The notes under the pieces are model-generated. The model saw only the letters and a program-made list of their open reading frames with translations. It searched no databases and was not told where the DNA came from. Below, one piece after another: positions 11,291 through 23,950 of a DNA stretch of 64,000 nt (positions within the stretch are counted from its first letter, which is position 1; every line of letters begins with the position of its first letter). The stretch covers positions 69,092,608 through 69,156,607 of the forward strand of contig NC_052360.1 in assembly GCF_009727055.1 (NCBI RefSeq), in the 5' to 3' direction. The translations under genes were made by a program, and so were the position numbers. The stretch comes from Benincasa hispida (Eukaryota > Streptophyta > Magnoliopsida > Cucurbitales > Cucurbitaceae).

Positions 11291-12597
11291 AAGAAGAAAA
11301 GTGTGGTCCCTACATTGATAAGCAACACACACTCGTCAGGGACGAATATTTTTTTTAGTATCCTTTTGATATTTTTCTTTCATGAATCTATCTTACTTTT
11401 TGCATAATCACTACTCTTCAGAATTTACAACTCTTTCTTTCATACTTTTTATCCTCTTGATATTTATCACTGGTCGTAGTAAACGATTGTGATGGAGCAA
11501 TGTGATAAACTCAAACACGCGACTGGTTCGATTATCCCATCGCAATCAAGGAAGTAGCCCACCGCAAGAAAGGATGCAATAAAAAATAATGCAGGCGACA
11601 AAGCAAATTTGGGGATTGTATCTTTCCTTGCCTCTTCTTATTTCAATTTTGCACTTCTCGCACTTCAATTTAATATTGCTAAATTCTACTATCGCATCCT
11701 CTTTAGTTTGACTCAATCTTGAATGTTTTATTACTTTAGTTAGTCGCCACATTCACCCTGTACCAATTATGACTTCAATGATGAAATTCATTCCTTTATT
11801 TCTTACTGCATGTACTAGAGTCGAATTAATTTCAGGAAAATCAATTCATGAAACATTTCTAAAATTTAGTGGTCTACCAACTTTCCTTCAAAACTATTTT
11901 TATGAAATTTCCTAAGTCCATCGCATGAGTTATTTCGTCTCTAAGCAATGAGGACATTGCTGTGTGTAAATTTGGGGGTGCTAGTATTGTTATTTTCAAC
12001 CTTGCCACTTCTAAAAAATAATAATAATAATAATAATACATTTTTGTATAACAATGAGATCGGATCCTGCTTGTAGTTGAATTTCCGCATGACACCCATG
12101 GGGGCAAGCCAAAACGAAGGTAGGAATCGTGATCAATGCATAAACCAAGTGATCGCAACTCCACTGCCAAATAAAGAGATGGGCATGAGTTCTGACTGAG
12201 AAAGAGCGCCTTGCTCATAGTTGGATGTCTGTATGACACCCTGGGGGCAAGCCAAAATGAAGGTCGGGCACTCGGATTAGTGCAAGATCACAAAACGAAT
12301 ATCTGAATCGTGCAAAGGTTAAAATCACTTGAACACCGGTTTGAGAAAGTTTGAAATAAGTCATGCGATGTCCTGGAAACGAGTAAAGTTTTTTTTTTTT
12401 TTTTTTTAAGGTTAAGCTTGCGGCCCTAAAGATTAGAAGTATTTTAAGAAGAGATCGGGATAGAAATTAAGAAGGCATTGGTTCATGAAATTTGAATAAG
12501 GCACCTTGAGAAGTCTAGGTAGGGTAAAGGCGATTGAATTTTTAAAGAAAATCATTATTTTTGCTTGAGGACAAGCATTGTTTTAAATTTGGGGGTG
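11291..12597 (+). other. 3' non-coding region of the pol element
   Basis: No coding signal. It contains a first PPT-like motif (11968-11980), the paired 45-bp modules (12074-12120 and 12218-12263), a T tract (about 12389-12408), a hairpin (12562-12577) and the LTR-adjacent PPT. Its right part, from about 11470, is mirrored on the minus strand at 14595-15712, giving a long inverted repeat around two LTRs. Confidence 0.7.
12562..12597 (+). promoter_or_regulatory. Hairpin and polypurine tract at the 3' LTR border
   Basis: TGCTTG, loop AGGA, CAAGCA (12562-12577) is followed by AAATTTGGGGGTG (12585-12597), which abuts the TGATAAC LTR start. In gypsy elements the PPT primes plus-strand DNA. The minus-strand relative has the same design: hairpin 14613-14631 (7-bp stem, 5-nt loop) and PPT variant 14595-14607. 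Confidence 0.85.
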
Positions 12598-12910
12598 TGA
12601 TAACTGGTAGAAACACAAGTTATTACAACTCAAATAAGTAAAAAAATAAGAGAATGCGACGGGAAAGTAGGCAATATCATGTCCAAAAGTGCTAAACTGA
12701 AAGGAATTGCGATCGCGAATGCTCATCGGTGACAACTCACTTGAAGTTGCGATCGCAAGTCATGCGACCGTGAGAAGTTTGTTAAAAAAGTGGCCGCATA
12801 AAAACCTCGCATGAAGGTGACAACACAATAAATGATGATGGGACGGAAAGCTGATAACGGTCGATTCCGAATTTAGTTGACAAACTGTTAAACACCACAC
12901 TGTAGCAAGT
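12598..12910 (+). mobile_element. LTR-P: 5' end of the pol element's 3' LTR, truncated
   Basis: Starts TGATAACTGG directly after the PPT and forms a GAAA-loop hairpin with 8 of 10 pairs (12600-12623). Its right part resembles LTR-2 (GGGACGGAAAGCTGAT...). It breaks off at 12910, where a minus-strand LTR-2 begins; the rest is not evident in the window. Confidence 0.75.
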
Positions 12911-14594
12911 TGATGCGTTATTTTATGATGTGGAATTATGGATGAAATGCGATGATGGAGTTGCGTTGAGCACTCAAGTTTTCTCAGTGGAATCCAAGTG
13001 TAAACCCCACTAAGTTTCCTGGTAAGTCCAGGGTCAAACTCCAGGACTTGGGAAAACGGTATGCGGTGATAATTTTTCATGAAAACCTTGTGGTAACCAA
13101 ATAATCAATAGTTGTTGTGATTGTTGTTTGCGGTAATGAAATAACTAAATGCGACGGATTTGAGAAAAGTTTAATTATGCGATAGATGCACTGAATATGC
13201 GGATGAATGGGTTGAGAAAGTCTTTAACTAGTGTTACCTGGGAATGTGTCAGACTATGCGTTCATGCTACACCCATGCACAACAAGTCATTTTGCAATGC
13301 AAATGCAGTGCTCCTAAGTCTAGGATGCATGTGTTGAATGCAAAAGTTTCCATAGAGCTTATCCCTAAGTCTCTACTTTTTTCCTATGCGATGATGCAAG
13401 ATGCACGCAAAGACAAAGTGACCGCATACAATGATACCCTATCTTTAAGATGCATGCGATGCAGTAACAGTGCTTATTTCTAAGCTCCTATCTCTTGATT
13501 ATGCATTCTAATCTTACTCTCTCGAGCCTAGATTCTAACCTGACTTTTCCAAGCCTAGATCCTATCCTTAGACTACCCTCCTGATTATCTCTAATGGATG
13601 AATGAAGCATACATAATACAAGATAAACGCATAGAATGAAGATCCCTAGTTATGCTAGCTAAGTGCTTTTCAACCCATTGAATAGATTTAGCTACCCATG
13701 CATAATAACCAGAGAGTGAACAGATATAGAGAAGTAAATTCCATTTCTATAAATAAGTTTGAGTAAAAAATACCAATGGAAGATAAGGATAGAGAGCCTG
13801 GTAGCAATCCCTTGTTGCCCAGGCCTTTACACTGGCAACCCTATTCGGTTCAAAAGATATTCCTGCTTCCGCAGGAGCTGACACTCTCTCTGATCTTGAT
13901 GCTTCTGGCACTCTCCCGAGTTCACCGGAACAATTTATCGACATAACCTCATTCTCTCGCTTTCGCCTTAAAATAAATGAAAAACTAAGAACAAGGCTAA
14001 GCTAAAGGAAAATTCTCTAAGTGTTCGAACTTGATGAATTGGTGAACCCCTTTTCTGAAGGATGCCTTCAGTATTTATAGAGCCTTCGGGGTGAAAGACG
14101 ACTTCTCTCTTATGATTTCATGGATGGGATGACTTCAATTCTCTGACTAGATGCACCGCAATCATTTGTCATTGAAAAGCTGCATCTAGTTGTATCGTTA
14201 GCGGCTTGTCAACTAATTCGGATTCGACCGTCATCAGCTTTCTGTCCCATCGTGATTAATTATGCTTTTTCACCCAGATGTGGCCCACCAATTTGTGGCA
14301 CTCTATGCGAAAATCCTTCTTGAGCAGATGTTTGCGAGCACAAATCACCGTAAAGCCTTGCAGTAATGCTGCGCTCACCATTGATTTCTTGTGATCGCGC
14401 TTTTCACCTTGCGTCAATGCATAATTTTGCATAAAAATACAAAATTAACTGTTTCTATGCGATAAGACGCATGCGACGCAATGTTATAAAACTTAACGCT
14501 TTTTGGACGCAATCTAACATATTTTATCAAACACAAAACCTTCATTATTTAAGAACTTAGCACTGTAATATTGTGGCATTTCTGCCTGTTATCA
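12911..14594 (-). mobile_element. LTR-2, minus strand, 3' LTR of an element lying to the right
   Basis: On - it runs TGATAACAGGCAG...ACGCATCA, 1684 bp with TG/CA ends. The PPT variant (14595-14607) abuts its start, which marks it as a 3' LTR. A TATA box reads CTATAAATAC on the minus strand (14071-14080 on +). The terminal hairpin is reduced to GGCA-GAAA-TGCC (14575-14586 on +). No coding region. Confidence 0.85.
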
Positions 14595-15712
14595 CACCTC
14601 TAAATTTAAATAATGCTTGTCCCTCAAGCATAAGCTAAAGATTTTCCTTTAGCAAGTCGACCAATACAATCTCTTTTCCTAGATTTCTCAAAGGATACTT
14701 CCTTCAAATCTTATACACCAAAATTTTTCTTAAGTCTTATTCAAGTCTCTTCCTAAAAATTTTCTAAGACCTAGGGGACCGCAAGTTTAACCTTCAAAAG
14801 AACTTAACTAAATTTCAAGACATCGCATGATTTAATTTCAAAAAAGAAAACTTTTTCACGCAGTGTCAAATGATTTTATCCCTTGCATGTTTTTGGCATT
14901 ATTATTATTTTTTTTCTGACCATGCGCTGATCCAAGTGCTTGCCTTCGTTTTGGCTTGCCTCCCGTGTGTTCATGTGACATCTAACTAACAAGCAATGCA
15001 ACTCTTTTTCAGACTAAACTCATACCTACTTGGCAAGCGGAGTTGCGGTCATTTATTTATATGTTGATCCTGGTGACTTACTTTTGTTTTGGCTTGCCCC
15101 CATGTGTGTCATGCGGACATCCAACTACGGGTATGTGCCCTTCACAACTTAACTCTTATCAACATGGGTTTCCCCATTTCGTTGACAGTGGAGTTGCTAA
15201 ATTCTCAAGATTTTTTTTTTCAATGCTAAAATAGCAAGGTCGAAAATAAATACCTCACCCCCAAATTTAAAAATTGGCAATGTCCCCATTGCCAAAAGAT
15301 TGAAAGAAGTCATGCAATGTTCTTAGGAAGCTATGTAAAGAAAGTTTGAAAGAAAGCTAGCAGACCTCTAACTTCTAGAAATATTTCATGAGGTGACTTT
15401 TCTAAGTCTTAAGTTGATTCTAGTATATATGAAAAATAGAGCTGAGCCTGTGTTTTATCATTGAAATCATAATTGGCAAAGAGACAGGATGCGGTGACTT
15501 ACTAAATTTAACCATGTTAAATGATTGTGATAATCAAACAGGATGCGGTGATAAGATTTTCAAAATTAAAATGCAATGCGAGAGTGCAAAATTTTGAATA
15601 AAGTTAAGGAAGAATACAACCACCAAATTTGCGTTGTCGCCCGCATTGTTTGTTGACGCATCCTACTTTGCGGCGATCTTTTTTTGTTTTGGATTGCGGT
15701 GACGGAATAAGA
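14595..15712 (-). other. 3' non-coding region of the minus-strand element
   Basis: Inverted counterpart of about 11470-12597: PPT 14595-14607, hairpin 14613-14631, paired 45-bp modules 14943-14988 and 15081-15127, and a second PPT-like motif near 15255-15268. It ends at about 15712, where a + strand RT fragment begins, so the rest of this element is missing. Confidence 0.7.
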
Positions 15713-15716
15713 TAAG

Positions 15717-16903
15717 TTGGGGCATAAGGTTTCTCGAGATGGGTTGGAGGTGGATAAAGCAAAAAAAGAAGCAATTGAAAAACTTCCACCTCCAACAAGC
15801 GTGAAGGTTGTACGAAGTTTTTTAGGGCATGCCGGATTCTACAAATGCTTTGTGAATGACTTTTTGAAAATAGCACGACCACTGAGTGCATTGTTGGAGG
15901 CTAACAAAAAATTTGATTTTGACAACAATTGCCTCAACGCATTCAGAATTTTGAAGAATGCACTTATTACTGCACCCGTGTTAATTGCACCTGATTGGAC
16001 ACTTCCTTTTGAAATAATGTGCGTTGCAAGCGGGTATGCGATTAGAGCAGCTTTGGCACAGAAGAGAAAAACAATCTTACATCCCATCGCATATGCGCAG
16101 CGCATTAGAGAGACTAAAAGAAAAGAAGTTGCGGAGTGGAAAAGGGAAGAAGAAGATCAGCGCAAGGAACGGGAATGGAAACAAAGACAAAAGTCCCGCC
16201 TTACGTTGGCACAAGATAAGGGCAAAGAAAAAGTTGGAAGCAGCGAGCCTGTGTTGACCAAAGGGCGCCCATCAAAGAAGAAGGAAAATGACGACATAAT
16301 GATGGAGATGGGGTTCTTTCCTGTGCCAACGCCACTACCAGATTTAATTACAAGTGTTGTGCTGGAGCATGGGTGGGAGACATTCTGCCAGTGCCAATTC
16401 ATCATAATTCCGATGGTAGTGAGAGCTTTTTATAATGGACGACTTCATGGCACCAAAGATGCGGTGATCATGAAAGGGGGGACAATGCCATTCAGCGCAT
16501 TGGACATCAACGAATTATGTAAAATGAAGGACATTCCGGATGCGCCGGGTAACAAAATTATTGATGATCCCCAAGAAGAGCAAATGGAGGATGCGCTGAG
16601 AATATTAACGTGGTTGGGCACTCAGTGGTCGGTATCTTTGAAAGGCATTAAGACCCTTGGGTCCAACAAACTGCTTCCAGAAGCGCGTCTTTAGGTTTAC
16701 TTGGTGAAAAGGCGTCTCATCCCTACATTGCATGACAAAATAGTTTCAAGGGATCGAGTAATGGTCGTATATTGCATAGCCTGCGGTATTCCGATCGACG
16801 TGGGTCAATTGATCGCAAAGCAAATTCGAGGTTTTGTGGGGCGTGTGAGAGGCCAGTATTTCTTTCCTTGGACGGTTTCGAGCTTATGCCTCTCTATGGC
16901 GAT
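15717..16903 (+). pseudogene. Chimera: gypsy RT/RNase H fragment fused in frame to the aORF
   Basis: An open frame of 325 codons (15717-16694; its first codon is TTG, so the true start is unknown). The first 126 residues are the RT C-terminal part and early RNase H ('GHKVSRDGLEVDKAK', 'RSFLGHAGFYKCFVNDF', 'ILHPIAYA'). The RNase H first aspartate is lost ('MCVASGYAI'; relatives have MCDAS). Near 16094 it switches without a stop into the aORF: a Lys/Glu coiled coil, then 'KKENDDIMMEMGFFPV' and the PF20167-like domain. After TAG at 16695 homology runs on to 16903 ('SSLCLSM') and stops at a sharp break; the matching rest lies inverted at 26640-27494. The left edge at 15713 is also a break. Confidence 0.85.
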
Positions 16904-17756
16904 AACCCCAAGTCAATCTCAACTAAGTGTTGCAATGAAAAGTAAAGAATGCTAAGCAAAGAAGATGGAGATGGAGTTCAAGGAATAGAGAAGACCTGTA
17001 TAACCAGATATTTATAGAAGAAGAAACAACACTTCTATATCCCCTAAACCGGGTAGAGTGAATTACCGTCCTTTGCAAGAGAGCGCCTAATGTCCTAGCT
17101 ATCCACCCGATCCTTAACCCCTGAAATGGGAGGCCTATTTGGGCCAAAGGATGTTGAGCTGCCAATCAAACCTATGCCAAATCTTAAGGATAATTCCGAG
17201 GTGAACAGGAGAGTTATAGTTAGCTCAGGATTAAGATTAAGTTACCCTTAGGTGTCATTAATTAACGAAGATACGTCAGTTTTAAATACATAAAAATGGC
17301 ATTTAGTAACGTAAAAAAGTGATTATTTCATGGTTAGTCTTATGTAAACTTTTAAACATAGATGCCCCACTCACATACTCTATATGAACGATTCAGGATC
17401 ACATCGTTGTACTAACTACAGTGGGCCGCAAATCCATAGTGTCCCCAGAATAAGCGTCCAACCTATTCATATACTATAGACCTTTTGGCTATATATTTTG
17501 AAATTGATCCACCTTATGTCACAACATAAAGTTCAAACTACATTAAATAGCCTCAGGACCTTAGTTATTGGAATTCAAAGAGTTATAATTTCAATAACAA
17601 CTTTTATCGAAAAACAAAACAGAATAATGTTTATTAATGTTACAAACTACGAGTTTTAGGACAATAAATCCAAACATTAATGTTGTGGCCAAACATCCCT
17701 TTAGAGCTACTCGAGAGAGATTATAAAGAAAGAACTAAGACTGAGAGAGCTAGGTG
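16904..17756 (-). mobile_element. LTR-3-like fragment and unclassified LTR sequence
   Basis: The first 90 bases match LTR-3 at about 48920-49000 in the same orientation. The rest was not matched confidently; it carries a possible minus-strand TATA (GATATTTATAG on + near 17008). The last 65 bases (CCCTTTAGAGCTACTCGAG...) recur, inverted or direct, near 48600, 49970 and 27735. No coding signal. Orientation is tentative. Confidence 0.45.
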
Positions 17757-19060
17757 ATAAGGCAGAAATGCCACAATATTAAGTGCTAAGTTCTTAAATA
17801 ATATGGTTGCGTTGATAAATAATGTTAGATTGGCATCCAAAAAGCGTTCAAAATTCATAAATTGCGACGCAAAACTGCGTTTATCGCATAGAAAAGTTAT
17901 TTTTGTATTTTTATGGCAAAATTATGCATTGAGTCAAGGTGGAAAGCTGCGATCATAGGAAATCAATTGGTGAGCCAGCATATACTCGTAAGGCTTTACG
18001 GTGATTTGTGTGAACCATTTTGCTCAAGAAGGATTGCCGCAACTTGTGAGTGCCACAATTTGGTGGGCCATCTGGGGTGAAAAGCATAATTAATCACGAT
18101 GGGACAGAAAGCTTGATGAGGTGACGAATCCAATTAGCTGACAAGCCGCACACATACAAGTAATCAGGCTTTTTCAATGACAAATGATTCGGTGCATCTA
18201 GTCAGGAATTGAATACCATCCATTGAACAATCATAAGAGAGAAAGCGTCTTCTCACCCGAAGGCTCTATAAATACGCAAGGCATCCTTCAGAAAGGGTGT
18301 TAAACATCAGTTCACACAGTTAGAGAATTTCCATTAGCTTACCTTGTCTTTTACGTATTTTTTCATTCTATTTTAAGCGGAAGCACGAGAAGAGGTATAG
18401 ACGACTAATTCGCCAAGGTGAAACTCGGAGAGAGCCAACCAGCTCAAGACAGAGAGAGTGGCGCGCTCCTGCGGAGCAGAGATTATCTTTTGAACACGAG
18501 GTTGAAACAAGTGTAACAGCCTGGGGCAAACCAAAAGGATTGCTACAGGCTTTTTATCATACTGCATTGTTTATTTTGTACTAACTTTATTTATAGAAAT
18601 GGAAGTTCTTTCTCTATATCTTTCACTCTCTGAGTATCGTATGCAGTAAGCTAAACTAGTCGAATGGGTTGAGAAAGCCACTATAAGCTAGCCATAACTC
18701 TAGGGATTTAGTTCTATGCTTTATCATTGATCTATGTTATGCTATCCAATACCCATTTAGAAGACTAATCAGAGAGAGTAGTCTAAAGAAAGACCTAGGC
18801 TATCGAAAAGCTAGGTTAGAATCTAGCTCGAGAGAAGTAAGAATTAGGAACTGCTAATCAAGAGATAGGGACTTAGAGATAAGCTCCTGTTTGTCAACCG
18901 GCACAACATGCAATCCTAGGAGCTGGGAAAGTGAGATATTATGTGGTCGCTTATTTGTTGTGTGGGTCATTTTGTCATCGCATAAATTAAGAATAAGAGG
19001 CTTATGTGATAGAGCAAATCTGAATTATATATGTACCTTAATCACAATAATGGATCATAC
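17757..19060 (+). mobile_element. LTR-2 copy, plus strand, error-rich or diverged
   Basis: Starts TGATAAGGCAG with GGCA-GAAA-TGCC at its tip. It follows the minus-strand LTR-2 at 12911-14594 collinearly through the TATA box (CTCTATAAATAC, 18265-18275), the CTGCGGAGCAG segment and the CTCGAGAGA repeats. Small indels rise towards the right end. No coding signal. Confidence 0.7.
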
Positions 19061-20689
19061 AATATCCTAACATAGAAAGAAAATCGAAATTATCGATAAT
19101 GACCGGCTGCACATCCAAAGACTTGGCTAGATACCGAGCGGCCGAGTTGGTGTGTCTAAATGTCTACCGGTGGTCGCAATGGATGGGGCCGCGGAGAACA
19201 GCTGCTCTTTCAAGAGACTCTGTTAGGTCTCACAGTCGACATAAAGTGGCGATCACGGGATATCATCACTCGCAAAAAATGGCACATTGAAGGAGGTAAA
19301 ACAGAAACTCCCCTCAAAACTGTCAAGTCTGTCACAACCAAAAACCTTCTCAAAACCTAAATTCAGCCGTGTTCTGTATCATGGCAATCATACAATGATC
19401 CGCCCTAGGCAAACCCTCAGGCAGAGAACTCCTTCTCGGTATGCTTCATAACTCTCTTGTTACAATTACTCCGTGCTCTCAGCATTTGTTTTATCGATAT
19501 CTTCAATTAACATTTATAGAGCTTGGGTCACCGACAACGACAAATCAATCTCTGGAACAACCTGCTCCTTGCAGATCAATGACCATTTATTTATCTATAT
19601 CTGGTTATCCTAGTCCTTTCTGAACCGTCTCGCACTGGAATGACCGTGGGTAGGTGAGGAATGGCAAGCATCATCTTTTGGTTGTTTCTTGAGGTAGATT
19701 CGCGTGTGATCTCGTCCATTTCCACCAATCTTGCATTGATACCCATAGTATGCTCTGTCGAGCCCGGATAGCCGTATGCACAATATTCATATCTGAACCT
19801 AAAAATTCCACCGCATTCACTTAATACTCGCAACTCGCATATGCCACAATCGTTTGACGGGCGCAACACTAATCTCTCTCACTAAGGTCGACTGTAGGTT
19901 GAGCACATACACTGGCATCTTATACCAGGAAAGCACAGTGGAAGCTATTACACACTTGCCGATGACTCCGACTGAGGAATATCGCTAGAGTTGGCCTCAA
20001 TGCACAGTGGTACGATGTTTCTTCCACCGATCCATGCGGCATATTCCATTCACACCAGGTGTTCCAACAGTTATAAGTAACTGCGTATATCGGCGCAGTC
20101 CATCTAGGTTTAAATGGATTGCTTATGTACATCCGGACTACAGAAGAAGCTAAAGAAGATTGAACATTGCCACAGTTAATACAAATGACGAAGATGTAAA
20201 CACAAAATAGAGGTAGCGTGTTTAGAGATAGCATGTCCCTGAGCATCGCAATCAATCCGCCTCAGAGATATGGTATGAACTGCAAATCATGTGGTCACAC
20301 TCTTCCGTTTATTTTGTATAGAATTCCCTATCATGATTCCCATGTCTATTTTGTGCTCAATAATCTTCTGCGCGCACTAATAATAAACAAAACAGCTAAT
20401 CAATAAGAGCGTCATGTATAATGTAGACTCATAGATGATCCTACATTGACATTGATTTATTGCGTCATACACACTGTCATATGCATGTCTACTGCTCACG
20501 ATGGCCACATGCTATAATGGATGCTCACGCGCAATTGTCTGTGAATGAACAAGTAATAATTGGCTTTATCCTTAATCGAATCGGCATATTGTACCACATG
20601 TATTTATCAGCATTCAGAGTTCAACAATGAGACCACACGATTGCAAAGAAACTTAAGCACTATGAATTAAGGTGTCATCCCTATCTGCT
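19061..20689 (-). mobile_element. LTR-3-like sequence, poorly preserved
   Basis: Parts align in order with LTR-3 at 49100-49700 (for example GATCCGCCCTA...CCTCAGGC, TTTATAGAGC..GG.TC.CCGACA, CTTAATA.TCGCAACTC), but with indels every few bases. Beyond about 19900 I recognise little. The pattern fits uncorrected long-read sequence better than ageing. Confidence 0.45.
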
Positions 20690-21115
20690 CGTTATACGTA
20701 TCATAGCTGAAAAACCCTACTACACAATTTTAAACCAATGCTTTTAATCCGCATAACTCCAAGCATAAAGCTAAAGATTCCCGTTTTAGCAATCTTACGT
20801 CGTGTTAACTCCAAACAAATTCCTCTTTTTCTCTCGTAAGATCTCGCTCTCAGAGGATATTATGCTTTCTTTCAAATTAATCTTTTACAATATAAACATC
20901 CAAAATATTCCTTAAGTCTTAATTCAAGTCTCCTCCTAAAATATTTCTAAGCCGGCAAAGCAGGACACACGCACCACCAACATATCTTTAGTTCACCTAT
21001 CACAGGACTTACTAAATTTCCGGCACATCACATGATTTATTTCAAGAGAAAGGTCTTACAATCGATAATTCACTACTACCCCGGGTGTCAAATGATCTTA
21101 TCCTTGCATGTATGA
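20690..21115 (-). other. Noisy copy of the minus-strand 3' non-coding region
   Basis: Aligns in order with 14620-14910 (AAGCATAAGCTAAAGATT..., CTTAAGTCTTA.TTCAAGTCTC, GTGTCAAATGATTTTATCCTTGCATGT) but carries many extra bases. No coding signal. Confidence 0.55.
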
Positions 21116-22967
21116 TGACGATGAATCGAACCCCATGATGTACGTGATTTTCGACCTCCAAAGAGCCACTGGAAGTTCTGAGAACCGACTGACGACGACC
21201 GATAAGGACTGAACTGAAGTGAGAAACCTCAGTGGGGTGACTAGCATGAACACTTGGATTCCAACGACGAGAAAATAGACTAGGAGTATGGACCATCAAG
21301 ATGACGACGCATGAGACGAACTTTGTATTCATACTAGTCAGCCAGTTATCATCCAAAGAAAGAATTGCCAACCATCATAAAGATTGAAAATGAAGCAGAT
21401 TGAACGAAAGGAGTAGATGTGGAAATCACAACTAGACGCAAATGGATGGAGATTTCACTCTTTTCTCGTAAAAAAGGGAACAAAGGAGATATCGAATTCG
21501 CACTGCCCCGACTGAACGATTGATGAAACCGAGCAGTACCAGATTGGTATAACAAACAAATGAGAGCTCGATCGCAAACTCTCGTACATACTGCTCCGGA
21601 GAGAGGGTATTTAGTTGAGTAGACTATGAACATTGCGATCTATTTGACATTGGTAGAGATATGAATAAGTGGCATCTAACGAGTGAGGATTTAAAGATGT
21701 ATACATAGAAGGGGATATGGATCGATGTAAGTATTGATGACGCAGATAGTATTGTGTTACGATGAATACAAAAATGTACTTGAAAGAGCGAGGCTCCAGA
21801 CAGTACCGATGACGCTGACGACGACGATGATATGACGATGATGAGATGACGATATGTAAGTTAGGAAATTTTACTAGAGATGATGACAAAATGGAAACGA
21901 GAATATTAATTTACTAGGATTGGAGCGGAGATAGATAGTGACATACTATGTTCATGGGATAACTTTATGTGATAGATGATGTAGAATCATGAATGGAGTT
22001 ACAATGTATCAAGTACATTCGATAGTACATGTAGGAGCATTTGATCTTAATAGTATGATGTAGGTCATAATGGATGTATGTACTCTGAGTTGTATTATGA
22101 TCGAGATATCTGACCGATAGAAGAATATATGATTATGAAATGATTAATGAACTAAGAAATAATATGAATATGAAGATTATATTTTGTTGTTTAGATATTA
22201 AATATTATTTGAATATTTAATATGCAAATTATATTAGAATTTATTATGAAATTTTGAGTGTATGTATTTATTATATAATTATTATTTATAAATGATTCAT
22301 AATTGTATAAATGGTATATATGTAGTATCGATTACTATATATTTAATTATAATTAGTTGATTTAAAATAAAAATAACTATAAATTTAAATAACTAAATAA
22401 TATAATATGTGAGAGATGATAAATATTTGAATGTGATCAAATATTTAAATAGGTCCTTATACTATAGATTAAATATTTAATATGAATTTTATTCATATTT
22501 AAATTCAATAGGTTATAAGAGGGAGTAGACATTATATATAGTGACTATAAATGCAATATAATATGGTTAACTAATGTTAATTTAACTATATTATTAAACA
22601 TTATGAATTATTTATTTAATCTTAATTATTAAATATTTAATATATTAATTAAAAATTAAATAACTCCCCATATATATGAGGAAATATATATTTCAAAAAA
22701 CGTGGGATGTGGGGAAGTTTGTAACTCCCTTCCTTCCCTCACTCCTTCGATATACCACTCCTTTTCCTTCTCTACGTAGGAGAATTACAATGGTGACGCA
22801 TTAGAGGTAAAAAAAAAACTCTGCCATTTTTTTATTTTGGCACTCTCTCTATCTCACATCCCATCTTTACAAATTTCCTTCTAAACCAAACTTTATAGAA
22901 GTCCCATCTCTAATCAATTCTTGTGTCGTGATAGAATAACAAGTAATCTTCCATATTATGTGTAGTT
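21116..22967. other. Unresolved sequence, AT-rich from about 22130
   Basis: From 21116 to about 22100 I see GATGA-rich sequence with no recognisable motif; open frames there are short and overlapping. From 22130 to 22760 it is AT-rich with TTAAATATTTAATATG-like runs, then ACTCCC-rich sequence, recalling copia LTRs but not assignable. I call no gene here. Confidence 0.4.
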
Positions 22968-23760
22968 ATTATTAATTATAATTATGATTATTATTATGAT
23001 TATTATTATGCTTATTATTATTTATGATTATTATTATTATGATGATTATTATGATTATTATATGATTATTATTAGAATTATTATGTTTCATTGAATTAGT
23101 ATTATGATATACAAGAATTTGTATTCTGGTATTTCACTCATAAAGTTTATTATTGTATCGTAGTTAATTATAGATTATTATGATGGTATTGAGATATATT
23201 TATATGATAGAATTGTGGTGAATTATTTTATTATTTTCTACAAAATAGTAAACTATCATTGATCTTCATGAATAATTATTCTTACTTAGCTATTTAGAAA
23301 ATAGAATTATGTACTTATCATCTTGATGCTTGTTGAGCCTAAAAATTATACATTAGTGTGATGACTTCTAATGAAAATTTCCAATAATTTGGATATTTGT
23401 AAGTATTCATCTCCAAATTATCGAATTACTAAGAGGTATAGAGATTAATTAAAATTAGTATTATAGTACTTAATGCTTACTGATTGCACATGATTTGAGG
23501 ATTATTAGAAATCCCATTCAATTTATATGAATTATTGATGAGTATGAATTAATAATATAAAAGTTAGATGTACTTGATCTATTATCCGATATATCATGAG
23601 TGAACTTAAAATTACTTATGCCATTATTATGATTATTATCTATTATTATTATTATGATATTATTGATATTATTTATTATTATTTATTATTATGTTTTGGT
23701 TTGTTTGTTATTTTATGCTTGTTGTTGTTGTTATTCTGGCTATAATCATCATAATCTTAT
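22968..23760. repeat. (ATT/ATG)n low-complexity zone
   Basis: Imperfect ATT/ATG microsatellite at about 22968-23085 and again at 23628-23750, the latter passing into TTG repeats. The same succession (ATT, then TTG repeats, then an aORF tail) is found right of the assembly gap at 25906-26285. Confidence 0.75.
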
Positions 23761-23950
23761 GTGGTAGCATCCGTTTCGTTGGTTGTCAAATTCGTTAGAT
23801 TAGATCGTTAGAGTCCTGAGATTTGCAATTGAGTGGTGTCTTGAGTGAGGCAAGTGATTAATAATAACCGTCTTTTCACTAGACAATTCACTCTAAGATC
23901 GATTAAGTGCGTGTGGTACAGGAAGAGTGCACGATGAGATCGTAAGAAAA

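Noticed and set aside
21042..21889. Three overlapping minus-strand frames of 92-109 codons
   Set aside because: Located in the error-rich zone before the gap; no motifs.
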